64,000 nt of DNA from Micromonospora_G sp044458865 (GTDB lineage Bacteria; Actinomycetota; Actinomycetes; Mycobacteriales; Micromonosporaceae): the NCBI RefSeq assembly GCF_044458865.1, contig NZ_JBITIH010000014.1:167560-231559 (forward strand). Reading direction: 5' to 3'. Positions within the stretch are counted from its first letter, which is position 1; each line of letters begins with the position of its first letter. Below are positions 8,936 to 17,599 of this stretch, one piece after another. Under the pieces are notes generated by a model that was not told the origin of the DNA, ran no database searches, and saw only the letters and a list, made by a program, of their open reading frames with translations. Both the position numbers and the translations under genes were made by a program.

Positions 8936-10342
8936 TCACCCGCCGATCGACGCGAAGAGCCCCTGGATCGCGCCGAAGACACCCAGCACCGCACAGGCCA
9001 GCGGGATCAACGCCATGATGGCGAGGACGTCGAGGATGTCGGCGGCGCGGCCCACGTACGGTGACGGGCTCCGCCGGCTGTACACGAGCCCTGCGGCGAG
9101 CACGATGCCGGCCGCGGCGACGAACAGGATCAGCAACAGCAGCCGACCACCCTGCCCGGCTCCCAGCACATACCCGAACAGCAGTAGTGCCAGACCGATC
9201 GCCCCGCTGGTCAGCAGGGGAACCCGCTGTTGGGGCAGGGCGAACAGCCGGGCCCGGAGCAGCAACGCCGCGGCGGCGGCCAGTGAGAGCAGCTCACCGG
9301 CGAGCGTTCCGTCGACGCTGATCAGGAAGGCGATGGACAGCGCCCCGGTCACCGCGGCGGCGAGCAGCATGCCCGAGAGCAATTCCGTGGCACGCGCCAC
9401 GGCCGCGAATACGTCGGACCGCCGGGGGACCGGTCGATCCTCCAGAATGTCCTCCGGTCGGTCCGGCAGTTCTGGAACCGGCAGCCGGCCGAGCGAACTC
9501 GCGATCAGCGGATAGCCGGGCAGCAGGCCGATGACCAGGGTCAGGGCCACCGCGGCGGCGCCGACCGGTGCGGCACCGACCAGGCAGAGCAGCGCCGCGA
9601 CCACACCGGTGAGGCTGCAGGCGAGACCGGCCATGAAGAGCCGCTGTACGGCGGCGACGCCGGTGTAGCCGATGACGCTGAACACCAGCAGCAGCGCGGA
9701 CCCGAGCAGCAGGCTGGACGCGCCCAGGCTGGTCAGCGGGGTCCCATCGGGTGCGGCGAGCAGGGCTCCACCGACGAAGGCGTACGGCAGGCCGGAAGCG
9801 GCCACCACTGCGCCCACCGAGGCGTCCGCGAACGCCCGGGAGAGCAGGATGCCGAGGACCGCCAGCACGGCGGCGAGGCCGAGGGCGGCGGCGGCGGGCA
9901 GCGGCCACGGCGGTCCGGCGGAGAGAAGTACGAACAGGCCGAGGACGAGGACGGCGGCGGTGACCGCCAGCGCGCACCGCCGGGTTGCCTCGTTCCCCCA
10001 GGAGCGCCCGGCGCGCCGGGCGCCGCCGGCGATCACTTCCACCACGTCGTCGTAGGCCAGCTCCGGCCAGTCGTCGCGGCGTGGCGCGAGGTGCAGCAGC
10101 TCGCCATCGCGAACGCCCTGCACGGAAAGGTTGCGGTTCGGCTCGAGCACCGCGCCGGTGGCGCGGCGCAGGACCCAACCGCCGTGCCGCTCGCCGACGT
10201 CACCGAGATCGTCGCCGGCATGCCGCAGCAGATGCGGCAGCAGTTCGGCGACAATCAGATTGTCGGGCAACGCGACGTCCATTCGCCGCTTCGGTGCTGC
10301 GACCGTAACCCTGGCCAGACTTAGGCTTCCGGGGACCGCCAT
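8936..10342 (-). CDS. eccD: Type VII secretion integral membrane protein EccD
   Basis: The 468-residue protein has a ubiquitin-like (YukD-like) N-terminal domain of about 90 residues (VTVAAPKRRMDVALPDN...), then a polytopic region with about ten or eleven hydrophobic helices. This is the EccD architecture, which forms the membrane channel vestibule of the ESX complex. The ATG at 10340-10342 is chosen: it has a GGGGAGG ribosome site on the minus strand, and the residues upstream of it in the same frame are low-quality translation of the divergent promoter. It is the first gene of an eccD-eccB operon and is divergent from eccC. Confidence 0.95.
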   Translation of the reverse strand: MAVPGSLSLARVTVAAPKRRMDVALPDNLIVAELLPHLLRHAGDDLGDVGERHGGWVLRRATGAVLEPNRNLSVQGVRDGELLHLAPRRDDWPELAYDDVVEVIAGGARRAGRSWGNEATRRCALAVTAAVLVLGLFVLLSAGPPWPLPAAAALGLAAVLAVLGILLSRAFADASVGAVVAASGLPYAFVGGALLAAPDGTPLTSLGASSLLLGSALLLVFSVIGYTGVAAVQRLFMAGLACSLTGVVAALLCLVGAAPVGAAAVALTLVIGLLPGYPLIASSLGRLPVPELPDRPEDILEDRPVPRRSDVFAAVARATELLSGMLLAAAVTGALSIAFLISVDGTLAGELLSLAAAAALLLRARLFALPQQRVPLLTSGAIGLALLLFGYVLGAGQGGRLLLLILFVAAAGIVLAAGLVYSRRSPSPYVGRAADILDVLAIMALIPLACAVLGVFGAIQGLFASIGG

Positions 10343-10501
10343 GCTGGTAACCTCCCCGCCCCATGCGATGGCAGCGCTCAACCTAGCATGTCGGTTCCGG
10401 CCCGTTCGCATCTCGTGCGTCCAAGCCGGGGCGATCCAAGACGAAGCTCCACTGTCTATAGGATTGCCCCGCCGGGTCCGGTCGTACGGGGAGGTCGAAC
10501 G
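10343..10501. promoter_or_regulatory. Divergent promoter region eccD / eccC
   Basis: This 159-bp gap holds both ribosome sites. Toward eccC there is a -10-like TATAGG at 10457-10462 and GGGGAGG just before the ATG. Toward eccD a TAGGTT hexamer occurs on the minus strand near 10380. No convincing -35 boxes are seen, so promoter positions are tentative. Confidence 0.4.
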
Positions 10502-13500
10502 ATGACGTCGGTCATTGTCAAACGCCTGCCGCGCCGGGTCGCCCCGGCGCTGCCTTCGGGCGAGGTCGTGCTCGATCCGCCGCCGGAAGTTCCGCCGCCA
10601 GCGGGCAAGGCATGGACGCGCATGCTCACGATCCTGCCGATGGTCGCCGGTGGCGCGGCGATGGGGCTGATGATGGCCGGCCAGCGTGGCGGCGGCGGGC
10701 CGCTGACGTATGTGGCCGGCGGAATGTTCGGCATCTCCATCCTCGGAATGATGGGGATGATGATGATGAATCAGTCCGGGCCGGGTAAGAAGGAGATGAT
10801 CGAAGCCCGCCGCCAGTACATGCGCCGGCTGGCCCAACTCCGGTCCCAACTACGCGCCACCATCCGCCAACAGCGCGAGGCGATCCACTATCGACACCCC
10901 GAACCGGCAGCCCTCTGGGCTACCGCGACCGGGGGTCGGCTCTGGGAGCGCCGCCGTGGCGACGCCGACTTCAGCGTCGTCCGTATCGGGCTCGGCTCAC
11001 AGGAGGTCGCGACCCCGCTGATCCCGCCACAGACCCGTCCGGTCGACGAGTTGGAGCCACTCTGCGCCATGGCGTTGCGGAAGTTCGTCGCCACCTACGC
11101 GGTGGTGCCCGACCTCCCGGTGGCCATCGCGCTGCGCGACTTCTCCCACGTCTACCTGCGCGGACCGCAGACCCCCACCCGCGATCTCGCGCGTGCCCTG
11201 CTGGCCCAGGTATCCACCTTCCACGCCCCCGACGACCTGCTGATCGGGGTCTGTGTGTCCAACGAACGGCGGGCAGACTGGGAGTGGGCCAAGTGGTTGC
11301 CGCACGCGCAACACCCGGCGAAACTCGATGCTGTCGGGCCGATCCGGCTCTTCGCGCCGTCGGTGGCCGCACTGGAGGCGATGCTCGACGACGTGCTGGC
11401 CAACCGGCCACGGTTTGACCCGACCGTCGCGCAGGCCGTCGCGGGGCCGCATGTCGTGGCCATCATCGACGGCGGGTCGACAGCCGGGTCGGACCACCTG
11501 ATGACCGATGGTGGCGTCGCCGGGGTCACGATCCTCGACTTGTCGAACCCGCCGCCTCGACTGCTCGACGACACCTCCGTCACGCTCGACCTCGCGGACG
11601 ACGGCACGATTTCCGGCACCACCATGGACGGCACCACCGAGGTGGGCATCGCGGACACGTTGGCCCCGGCCGAGGCCGAGGTGCTGGCCCGTGAGCTGGC
11701 GCCACTGCGGCTCTCCGCCACCTCGTACGCGGATCAGTCGTCTCCGGTGACCATCGACCTCGGCCTCGCCGAGCTGCTCGAACTTGGCCCACCGCACGAC
11801 CTCGACCTGGTTCGTGCCTGGGCCGGCCGGCCCAACCGGGACCGGCTGCGAGTGCCGATCGGGGTGGGCCAGGACGGGCGCCCGATCGAGCTTGATCTGA
11901 AGGAGTCCGCGCAGGACGGCATGGGGCCACACGGCCTGCTGGTCGGCGCAACCGGCTCCGGCAAGAGCGAACTGCTGCGCACGCTCGTGCTTGCCCTCGC
12001 CGTCACACACAGTTCCGAGATCCTCAACTTCGTTCTCGTCGACTTCAAGGGCGGTGCGACCTTCACCGCGCTGGACCGGCTTCCGCACACCAGCGCGGTG
12101 ATCACCAACCTGGCCGACGAACTCTCCCTCGTCGACCGGATGCTCGGCGCCATGCAGGGTGAGCTGGTCCGCCGCCAGGAGCTGCTGCGGCAGGCCGGCA
12201 ACTACGCGTCCCAGCGTGACTACGAACGAGCACGCGCCGCCGGCGTGCCGTTGGCGCCACTGCCGAGCCTGCTGGTCATCGTTGACGAGTTCAGCGAGCT
12301 GCTGACCGCGCGGCCCGACTTCATTGACATGTTCGTTCAGATCGGCCGGCTGGGCCGGTCGCTCGGGATCCACCTGCTGCTCGCCTCGCAGCGGTTGGAG
12401 GAGGGCCGACTGCGCGGGTTGGAGACCCACCTTTCGTACCGGGTCGGGTTGCGAACCTTCTCCTCGATGGACAGCCGGGCGGTGCTCGGCGTCTCGGACG
12501 CCTACGAGTTGCCCCGCGCGCCCGGTCACGGTTACCTGCGTACCGGCACCGAAGGGCTGATCCGGTTCAGGGCCGCGTACGTATCCGGCGTGGTTCGTCA
12601 GGACGGCTACCGGGCGACGGTGGGCGGTCGCCCGGTCGATCCGGTCCGAGACTTCACCACCTACTACGTCGCGGCGCCGCGCACGGACCAGCCGGCCGGG
12701 AATCCCGAACCCGAGGAGCTCGAAGAGACCGCGGTCGGCGACACCCTGCTCGACGTCCTGGTTCAGCGAATGGAGGGCCAGGGTCCGCCGGCGCACCAGG
12801 TCTGGCTGGAGCCGCTCGGCGCACCACCCACCCTCGGCCAGATGCTGGCGCCGATCGTGCATTCCCCGGAACGCGGCCTGACCGCCGAGTCGTTGGATCC
12901 GGAGCGGGCGATGCACGGTTTGGTCGGGATCGTCGACAAGCCGTTCGAGCAGCTCCGCGAGCCGATGTGGCTCGACATGTCCGGCAGTGCCGGCAACGTG
13001 ATCGTGGTCGGTGGGCCGCAGACCGGAAAGACCACGTTCCTGCGTACGTTGATCGGCAGCCTGGTCCTGCGGCACACGCCGCGCGAGGTCCAGTTCTACT
13101 GCCTCGACTTCGGCGGCGGTGGCCTGACGGCGATGGCGGGGCTGCCTCACGTGGGTGGTGTGGCCAACCGGCGTGACGTCGACAAGGTCCGCCGGACCAT
13201 CGCCGAGATGTACGGCCTCATGCAGGAGCGGGAGGCGGCGTTCGCCGCGCACGGCGTGGAGGGGATTGCCGCCTACCGGCGGGCCAAGCGGCAGGGACGG
13301 TTCACCGAGGACGCGTTCGGCGACATCTTCCTGGTTGTGGACGGTTGGGCGACGGTGCGTGCCGAGTTCGACGACCTTGAGCCCATGATCAACGAGCTGG
13401 CCAACCGAGGGTTGGGTTATGGGGTTCACATCCTCGCCGCCACGAACCGGTGGATGGATGTCCGGGCGGCGGTTCGGGACATGTTCGGGACCAAGATCGA

Positions 13501-14470
13501 GCTGAGGCTCGGCGAGCCGAGTGACTCGGTGATCAACCGGCGGGCGGCGGTGAACGTGCCGGAGCGCACGCCGGGACGTGGCCTCACGCCGGACGGCTTC
13601 CACTTCCTGGCCGGGCTGCCCCAACTGGACGCCGAGCCACGGGTGGACGACCTTGCCGACGCGGTCGCCGAGTTCGTCAAGACCACCCAGGCGCAGTGGA
13701 CCGGCAAGCGGGCACCGGCGGTCCGACTGTTGCCCGCCGAACTCCCGTACGCGGCACTGCCCGCTCCACATGCCGGTCGGTTGCCGATCGGCATCGCCGA
13801 GGCCGACCTGCAGCCGGTTCATCTCGACTTCGACGCCGAGCCGCATGCGCTGCTCTTCGGCGACATCGAAAGTGGCAAGAGTTCGTTCCTGCGCAGCCTG
13901 GCCAAGATGATCACGACCGGGTACGAGCCGAGCGAGGCTCGGATAATCCTGGTCGACTACCGCCGGAGCCTTCTCGGCTGTGTCGACACCGCGCACCTGA
14001 TCGGCTTCGGCACCGCCCAGCAGTCGACGACCGACCTCATCAAGCAGGTCACGACGGTGATGCGGGAACGGCTGCCCGGTCCGGATGTCACGCCAGAGCA
14101 GCTTCGCAACCGTAGCTGGTGGAAGGGCCCCGACCTGTTCCTGCTGGTCGACGACTACGACCTGGTGGCCAGCGGTACGGTCAACCCGTTGGCGCCGCTG
14201 CTGGAATTCCTGCCCCAGGCCCGGGACATCGGCCTGCACGTGGTGATCACCCGGCGGATCGGTGGCGCATCCCGAGCCATGTTCGATCCGTTGATCGGCA
14301 GGATCCGGGAACTGGCGTCACCGGGCCTGATGATGTCCGGACCGCGCGAGGAAGGGGCGCTGTTCGGCAACATGAAGCCTCAGTTCCTCCCGCCCGGCCG
14401 GGCTTGGCTCTTCACCCGCCGACACGGCGCCCGACTGGTCCAGCTCGCCTGGTCTCCGCCGGCACACTGA
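10502..14470 (+). CDS. eccC: Type VII secretion ATPase EccC (fused EccCa-EccCb)
   Basis: This 1322-residue FtsK/SpoIIIE-family motor recognises and translocates substrates through the ESX complex. The ATG at 10502 follows GGGGAGG, and the family-typical N-terminus (IVKRLPRR...PP) confirms it. Two membrane helices (about 41-60 and 68-90) precede a helical/DUF region and three ATPase domains. Their P-loops are GATGSGKS (482-489), GGPQTGKT (about 837) and GDIESGKS (about 1120). Only domain 1 keeps the catalytic Walker B pair (VIVDEF, about 593). Domains 2 and 3 read VVDGW and LVDDYD, matching the known regulatory role of the distal domains. It is a single polypeptide rather than split Ca/Cb genes. 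Confidence 0.97.
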   Translation: MTSVIVKRLPRRVAPALPSGEVVLDPPPEVPPPAGKAWTRMLTILPMVAGGAAMGLMMAGQRGGGGPLTYVAGGMFGISILGMMGMMMMNQSGPGKKEMIEARRQYMRRLAQLRSQLRATIRQQREAIHYRHPEPAALWATATGGRLWERRRGDADFSVVRIGLGSQEVATPLIPPQTRPVDELEPLCAMALRKFVATYAVVPDLPVAIALRDFSHVYLRGPQTPTRDLARALLAQVSTFHAPDDLLIGVCVSNERRADWEWAKWLPHAQHPAKLDAVGPIRLFAPSVAALEAMLDDVLANRPRFDPTVAQAVAGPHVVAIIDGGSTAGSDHLMTDGGVAGVTILDLSNPPPRLLDDTSVTLDLADDGTISGTTMDGTTEVGIADTLAPAEAEVLARELAPLRLSATSYADQSSPVTIDLGLAELLELGPPHDLDLVRAWAGRPNRDRLRVPIGVGQDGRPIELDLKESAQDGMGPHGLLVGATGSGKSELLRTLVLALAVTHSSEILNFVLVDFKGGATFTALDRLPHTSAVITNLADELSLVDRMLGAMQGELVRRQELLRQAGNYASQRDYERARAAGVPLAPLPSLLVIVDEFSELLTARPDFIDMFVQIGRLGRSLGIHLLLASQRLEEGRLRGLETHLSYRVGLRTFSSMDSRAVLGVSDAYELPRAPGHGYLRTGTEGLIRFRAAYVSGVVRQDGYRATVGGRPVDPVRDFTTYYVAAPRTDQPAGNPEPEELEETAVGDTLLDVLVQRMEGQGPPAHQVWLEPLGAPPTLGQMLAPIVHSPERGLTAESLDPERAMHGLVGIVDKPFEQLREPMWLDMSGSAGNVIVVGGPQTGKTTFLRTLIGSLVLRHTPREVQFYCLDFGGGGLTAMAGLPHVGGVANRRDVDKVRRTIAEMYGLMQEREAAFAAHGVEGIAAYRRAKRQGRFTEDAFGDIFLVVDGWATVRAEFDDLEPMINELANRGLGYGVHILAATNRWMDVRAAVRDMFGTKIELRLGEPSDSVINRRAAVNVPERTPGRGLTPDGFHFLAGLPQLDAEPRVDDLADAVAEFVKTTQAQWTGKRAPAVRLLPAELPYAALPAPHAGRLPIGIAEADLQPVHLDFDAEPHALLFGDIESGKSSFLRSLAKMITTGYEPSEARIILVDYRRSLLGCVDTAHLIGFGTAQQSTTDLIKQVTTVMRERLPGPDVTPEQLRNRSWWKGPDLFLLVDDYDLVASGTVNPLAPLLEFLPQARDIGLHVVITRRIGGASRAMFDPLIGRIRELASPGLMMSGPREEGALFGNMKPQFLPPGRAWLFTRRHGARLVQLAWSPPAH

Positions 14471-14478
14471 CCAGACGG

Positions 14479-14511
14479 AGCCTGCCTCGCCCGCGCCGGG
14501 CGGGGCAGGCT
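14479..14511. terminator. Bidirectional terminator between eccC and the proline-rich gene
   Basis: 15-base arms AGCCTGCCTCGCCCG and CGGGCGGGGCAGGCT pair with a single G:T wobble around a 3-base loop, between two convergent stop codons 44 bp apart. Confidence 0.75.
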
Positions 14512-14514
14512 GGA

Positions 14515-15933
14515 TCAGCGTCGGGGGCCGCCGACGAACTGCCGCTCAACCTCCGTCTGTGCGTACCAGACGTAGCGCTCGGCGCCGTCCCCGACCAGCG
14601 CGAGCATGTCGTCGGCCATCACCTGGAGGAACTGGGTGCTCGGCTGGGGCAGTCGTAACGCCTCGGCGGCCAGCGTCGCCTCCACGCTCGACAGCCGTTG
14701 CAGGAGCACCAGCTCGCAGTCCTGGATCGCGGGGACGCCGGATTGGCTGAGCTGACGCAGCACGGTGAGCTGGGTCTGCCAAGGCCCCAACGGTGGCGGC
14801 GCGGAGCCACCGACAAAACCCAGGTCGTAGATGACCAGGACGGGCTGGTGCGCAGAACCGGTCAGCGCCAGAGGCTGCTCGGCGTTCAGCACGGCGACCC
14901 GGTCACCGTGCCCGGTCGCGCGTTCACCGAACCCGTGCCAGGCGTACGGGTCGGTGGTCACCACGGCGACCCGGGCACCGAGCGCGAGCGCCCGGAAGGT
15001 GAGGAGCTGCCCGGCCCACACTCCGCCAACCAGGGCGACCCGGGCGGGCTCGGGCCGGAACATGCGCACCGATACCGGCAGTTGCTGCCGGTCCGCGCCG
15101 AGGATCATTCCGGAGCCAGCGGACGTGATCCGAAGCTGAGTGAGTGCGGTCCGGGAGGCTGTGTGCGAGCCGATGCGCAGTCGCGTCAGCCAACCGGAAA
15201 GGCTCGGCCGTCGGCCGTGGTCCGGTGGTGTGTGGTCCTCTTCGGTGTCGGGTGGACCCGAGCGGCCGGTGTCGGGCACGGCGATCCCGTGCGCCGACAA
15301 CTGGGCCGCCGAAGCCCTGCCAAGTGCCTCGGCGGTTCCCAGGGCCTGGGCGGTCGGCCGGGCCACGGTGCCGGCTCCGGGGAATGTGGCGGCCTGCGGT
15401 GGCGCCGGGGCCGGCGGTGCCGTCAGGTGAGGCGCCGGTGTCGCGCCCGCCGGGCTGGTCTGTACGGGAAGCCCTCCGTGGACCGGGGTCCACTGGCTCG
15501 GCGGTGGCGCGGGGATGGCCTCGCCCGGGCTCTGCGCGCCGTACTGCCCCACGGCCGTTCCCGGACCCGGTGTGGCCGTCGTCTGTCCTCCCGCCGGATT
15601 CGGAGGTGGGGGTGGCGCCCACTGCGCTGGTGCGGGGCTCGGGGGTGCCCACGTCTGCGGCGGCACTGGCTGCGCCGGCGGGGCGACTGCCGGCCACGCC
15701 CCCGACTGGCTCCCGGGGCGGCCGATGACCACGCCCCCGGCGACGGCCGCGACCTGCGAGAGTGGTGGGGGTGGCGGTAGTGGTTGGGCCGGCACCGCGT
15801 CGCCGGTCGGTGCCGCGCCGGTTGCCGGTTGCCGTCCGGGCGGCAGCACGACGGACGCCCGCCCGGTGGCTCGTGGTGGAGGTACGGGCTGCACCGCGGT
15901 CTCCCGCGCCTCGTCGTTTCCTGGCCCGGTCAT
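14515..15933 (-). CDS. Proline-rich ESX-locus protein with nucleotide-binding-like C-terminal domain, function unknown
   Basis: Of 472 residues, roughly the first 240 are Pro/Ala/Gln-rich and presumably disordered. The last 230 form an alpha/beta domain (VRMFRPEPARVALVGGVWAG...) reminiscent of an inactive P-loop or EccC-associated fold, but without a Walker lysine. The ATG overlaps the eccE stop as ATGA with GGAGG upstream, so translation is coupled to eccE and the protein probably works with the secretion complex. No signal peptide or membrane helix is visible, so it should be cytoplasmic. I do not recognise a named family; it is a candidate accessory component of actinomycete ESX systems. 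Confidence 0.7.
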   Translation of the reverse strand: MTGPGNDEARETAVQPVPPPRATGRASVVLPPGRQPATGAAPTGDAVPAQPLPPPPPLSQVAAVAGGVVIGRPGSQSGAWPAVAPPAQPVPPQTWAPPSPAPAQWAPPPPPNPAGGQTTATPGPGTAVGQYGAQSPGEAIPAPPPSQWTPVHGGLPVQTSPAGATPAPHLTAPPAPAPPQAATFPGAGTVARPTAQALGTAEALGRASAAQLSAHGIAVPDTGRSGPPDTEEDHTPPDHGRRPSLSGWLTRLRIGSHTASRTALTQLRITSAGSGMILGADRQQLPVSVRMFRPEPARVALVGGVWAGQLLTFRALALGARVAVVTTDPYAWHGFGERATGHGDRVAVLNAEQPLALTGSAHQPVLVIYDLGFVGGSAPPPLGPWQTQLTVLRQLSQSGVPAIQDCELVLLQRLSSVEATLAAEALRLPQPSTQFLQVMADDMLALVGDGAERYVWYAQTEVERQFVGGPRR

Positions 15934-17231
15934 CGGGCACCGCCTCCCGTCGGCGCCGACGCGTAGACCGCCGGGCCATGTTCGCCGTCAAGCCGCAACA
16001 GGTCGGCGCTCATCCGTTCCGCGCCGCGGACCAGCGACAGGCAGACCCGCTCCAGTTCTTCGGCCGGTGCGGCGACCCGTACCAGCGCTCGCAGGTCAAC
16101 CGTCCGAGCAGCATCGTCCGCTGCCATGATCAGTGCCACGCTCGTCATGGCGGCCTCGGCGGTGGACACCTTCGTGAGCAACGAGGATGCCTCGGCCAGA
16201 GTCGGCCAGCCACGGATCCAGAACGACCGGTGGGCCAGCCGCGACGAGTGCCACTGCGCCCAGTCCTCGCGCGGCTGAACCGGGCTCGCGCTGTACCCCG
16301 GTTCCAGGTCACAGGAGTGGCTGAGCACGACGAGAAGTTCCTCGGCGTCGAGCAGTCGATGCGTCACGCCGACCCAGCGCAGCGATTTGGCGACCCGCCG
16401 CACCAGACTGGCCACCACAGCCGGCGCGACGTCAAGCTCGGCGCCGCCGGTCGCACCGGCCTCGGCCACCAGACGCGCGTCCAGACGGACGGCGATCCAA
16501 CTCTGCTGGTCCGCCGGTATGGCGCCGAACCGCCCCAGAAGTTCCTGGTACGACTGGCGGGCCTTTGACGCGGGAGACAGGGCGACGCTGGGCGAGGGCA
16601 CCGTCTGGGTCACCACCTGCAGCACCGCGCCGGGCTGTGCGGCGTCGGCGAGGGCCGCTACGAGCAGATCCAGTGGGAGTCCGCCAGCCTCGCCGCGTGC
16701 GGCCGGCTTGGGGGTGACCTGCGCGACCGCGTACCAACCGGCGTTGTCGCGGGCGACGCCGACCGGTGTGCCAGCCACCTCGACGTTCTCGACGGTCAGG
16801 TCCGGGGCCAGTACGCGCAGCGCGGCGAGGCGGGGGTTGTCGCCCGCCGGTACGCCCGCACCGGTGCGCTGCCGACGCCGGTACCGCCACGTCATGAGAC
16901 GTTTCTCCAGCCACCAGCGACCCTGGTGCCGCCCCAGCGCGAGCAGGAGCACCGCCGCGCTCACCAGGCCACCCACGACGGCCGGCAGCACGCCGCCGTT
17001 GAACGCGACGAGGAGCGCGATCACCACCGTCTCGGCGATCAACAGCTGGGCGACGTGCACGGGCCCGAGTCGACCCGGCCGGCGACGGGGAAGGAGGATC
17101 GCTGGCTCGGGGCGTTCCGGTGCGCCCGGACCGGCCGATGTGCCGGCAGCCGACTGCGGGGACGTGGTTCGCGGTCGTGGCGGCTGCCGTCTGCGGTTGC
17201 CCGGCGACTGGGTCTGCGGCGACGCGCTCAT
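15930..17231 (-). CDS. eccE: Type VII secretion protein EccE
   Basis: The 433-residue protein has a Pro/Arg-rich cytoplasmic tail (1-50), two adjacent membrane helices (about 58-100: VHVAQLLIAETVVIALLVAF, then VVGGLVSAAVLLLAL) and a soluble domain. That is the EccE layout of the ESX inner-membrane complex. The ATG has a strong GGGGGAG site. A good -10 (TATGAT on the minus strand, 17282-17287) lies about 50 bp upstream. Its stop overlaps the start of the proline-rich gene, forming a two-gene operon. With eccB, eccC and eccD in the same 10 kb, the core machine is complete. Confidence 0.9.
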   Translation of the reverse strand: MSASPQTQSPGNRRRQPPRPRTTSPQSAAGTSAGPGAPERPEPAILLPRRRPGRLGPVHVAQLLIAETVVIALLVAFNGGVLPAVVGGLVSAAVLLLALGRHQGRWWLEKRLMTWRYRRRQRTGAGVPAGDNPRLAALRVLAPDLTVENVEVAGTPVGVARDNAGWYAVAQVTPKPAARGEAGGLPLDLLVAALADAAQPGAVLQVVTQTVPSPSVALSPASKARQSYQELLGRFGAIPADQQSWIAVRLDARLVAEAGATGGAELDVAPAVVASLVRRVAKSLRWVGVTHRLLDAEELLVVLSHSCDLEPGYSASPVQPREDWAQWHSSRLAHRSFWIRGWPTLAEASSLLTKVSTAEAAMTSVALIMAADDAARTVDLRALVRVAAPAEELERVCLSLVRGAERMSADLLRLDGEHGPAVYASAPTGGGAR

Positions 17232-17599
17232 GCGATTCAGCTCCCCCTGACTGGTTCGCCGCCCGCGTGGGGCGTCCCACCATCATAGGATCGACGTGCG
17301 TGCCGCCATCCCCGCCGTTGGTTGGCGTATCGGTGCGGATGTTCCTACCACGTGGAGCGGGTCGCCGCGGAGGCGCACCGGGTCGCCGCGTCGCGGTCAG
17401 GACTCTGTGGACTGCTCACCGACTGGCTGACCGGACCGCGCCGTCAAGGCCCGCGCCCGGTTCCGTGCCGACGGCCACGGGTCGGGACCGTAACCCGTTG
17501 CGGGAGAGGAGGGTCCGGTCGGTACGATTTCCTCCGAGGTGGACGGGGAGGCCGGCAGGCCGGGACCACTGTCCACCCTGACCTAGGTGTAGGGGAGCC
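17232..17599. promoter_or_regulatory. Divergent regulatory gap between eccE and the beta-helix/AAA+ gene
   Basis: No gene is supported in these 368 bp. Toward eccE, a TATGAT -10 (plus-strand ATCATA at 17282-17287) stands out. Toward the plus-strand gene, a TACGAT (17523-17528) and the AGGGGAG ribosome site just before 17600 are seen. Neither has a clear -35. Confidence 0.45.

Noticed and set aside
10343..10849. N-terminal extension of EccD to 637 residues
   Set aside because: Overlaps the divergent eccC gene and its promoter; the EccD ubiquitin-like domain starts at 10342.
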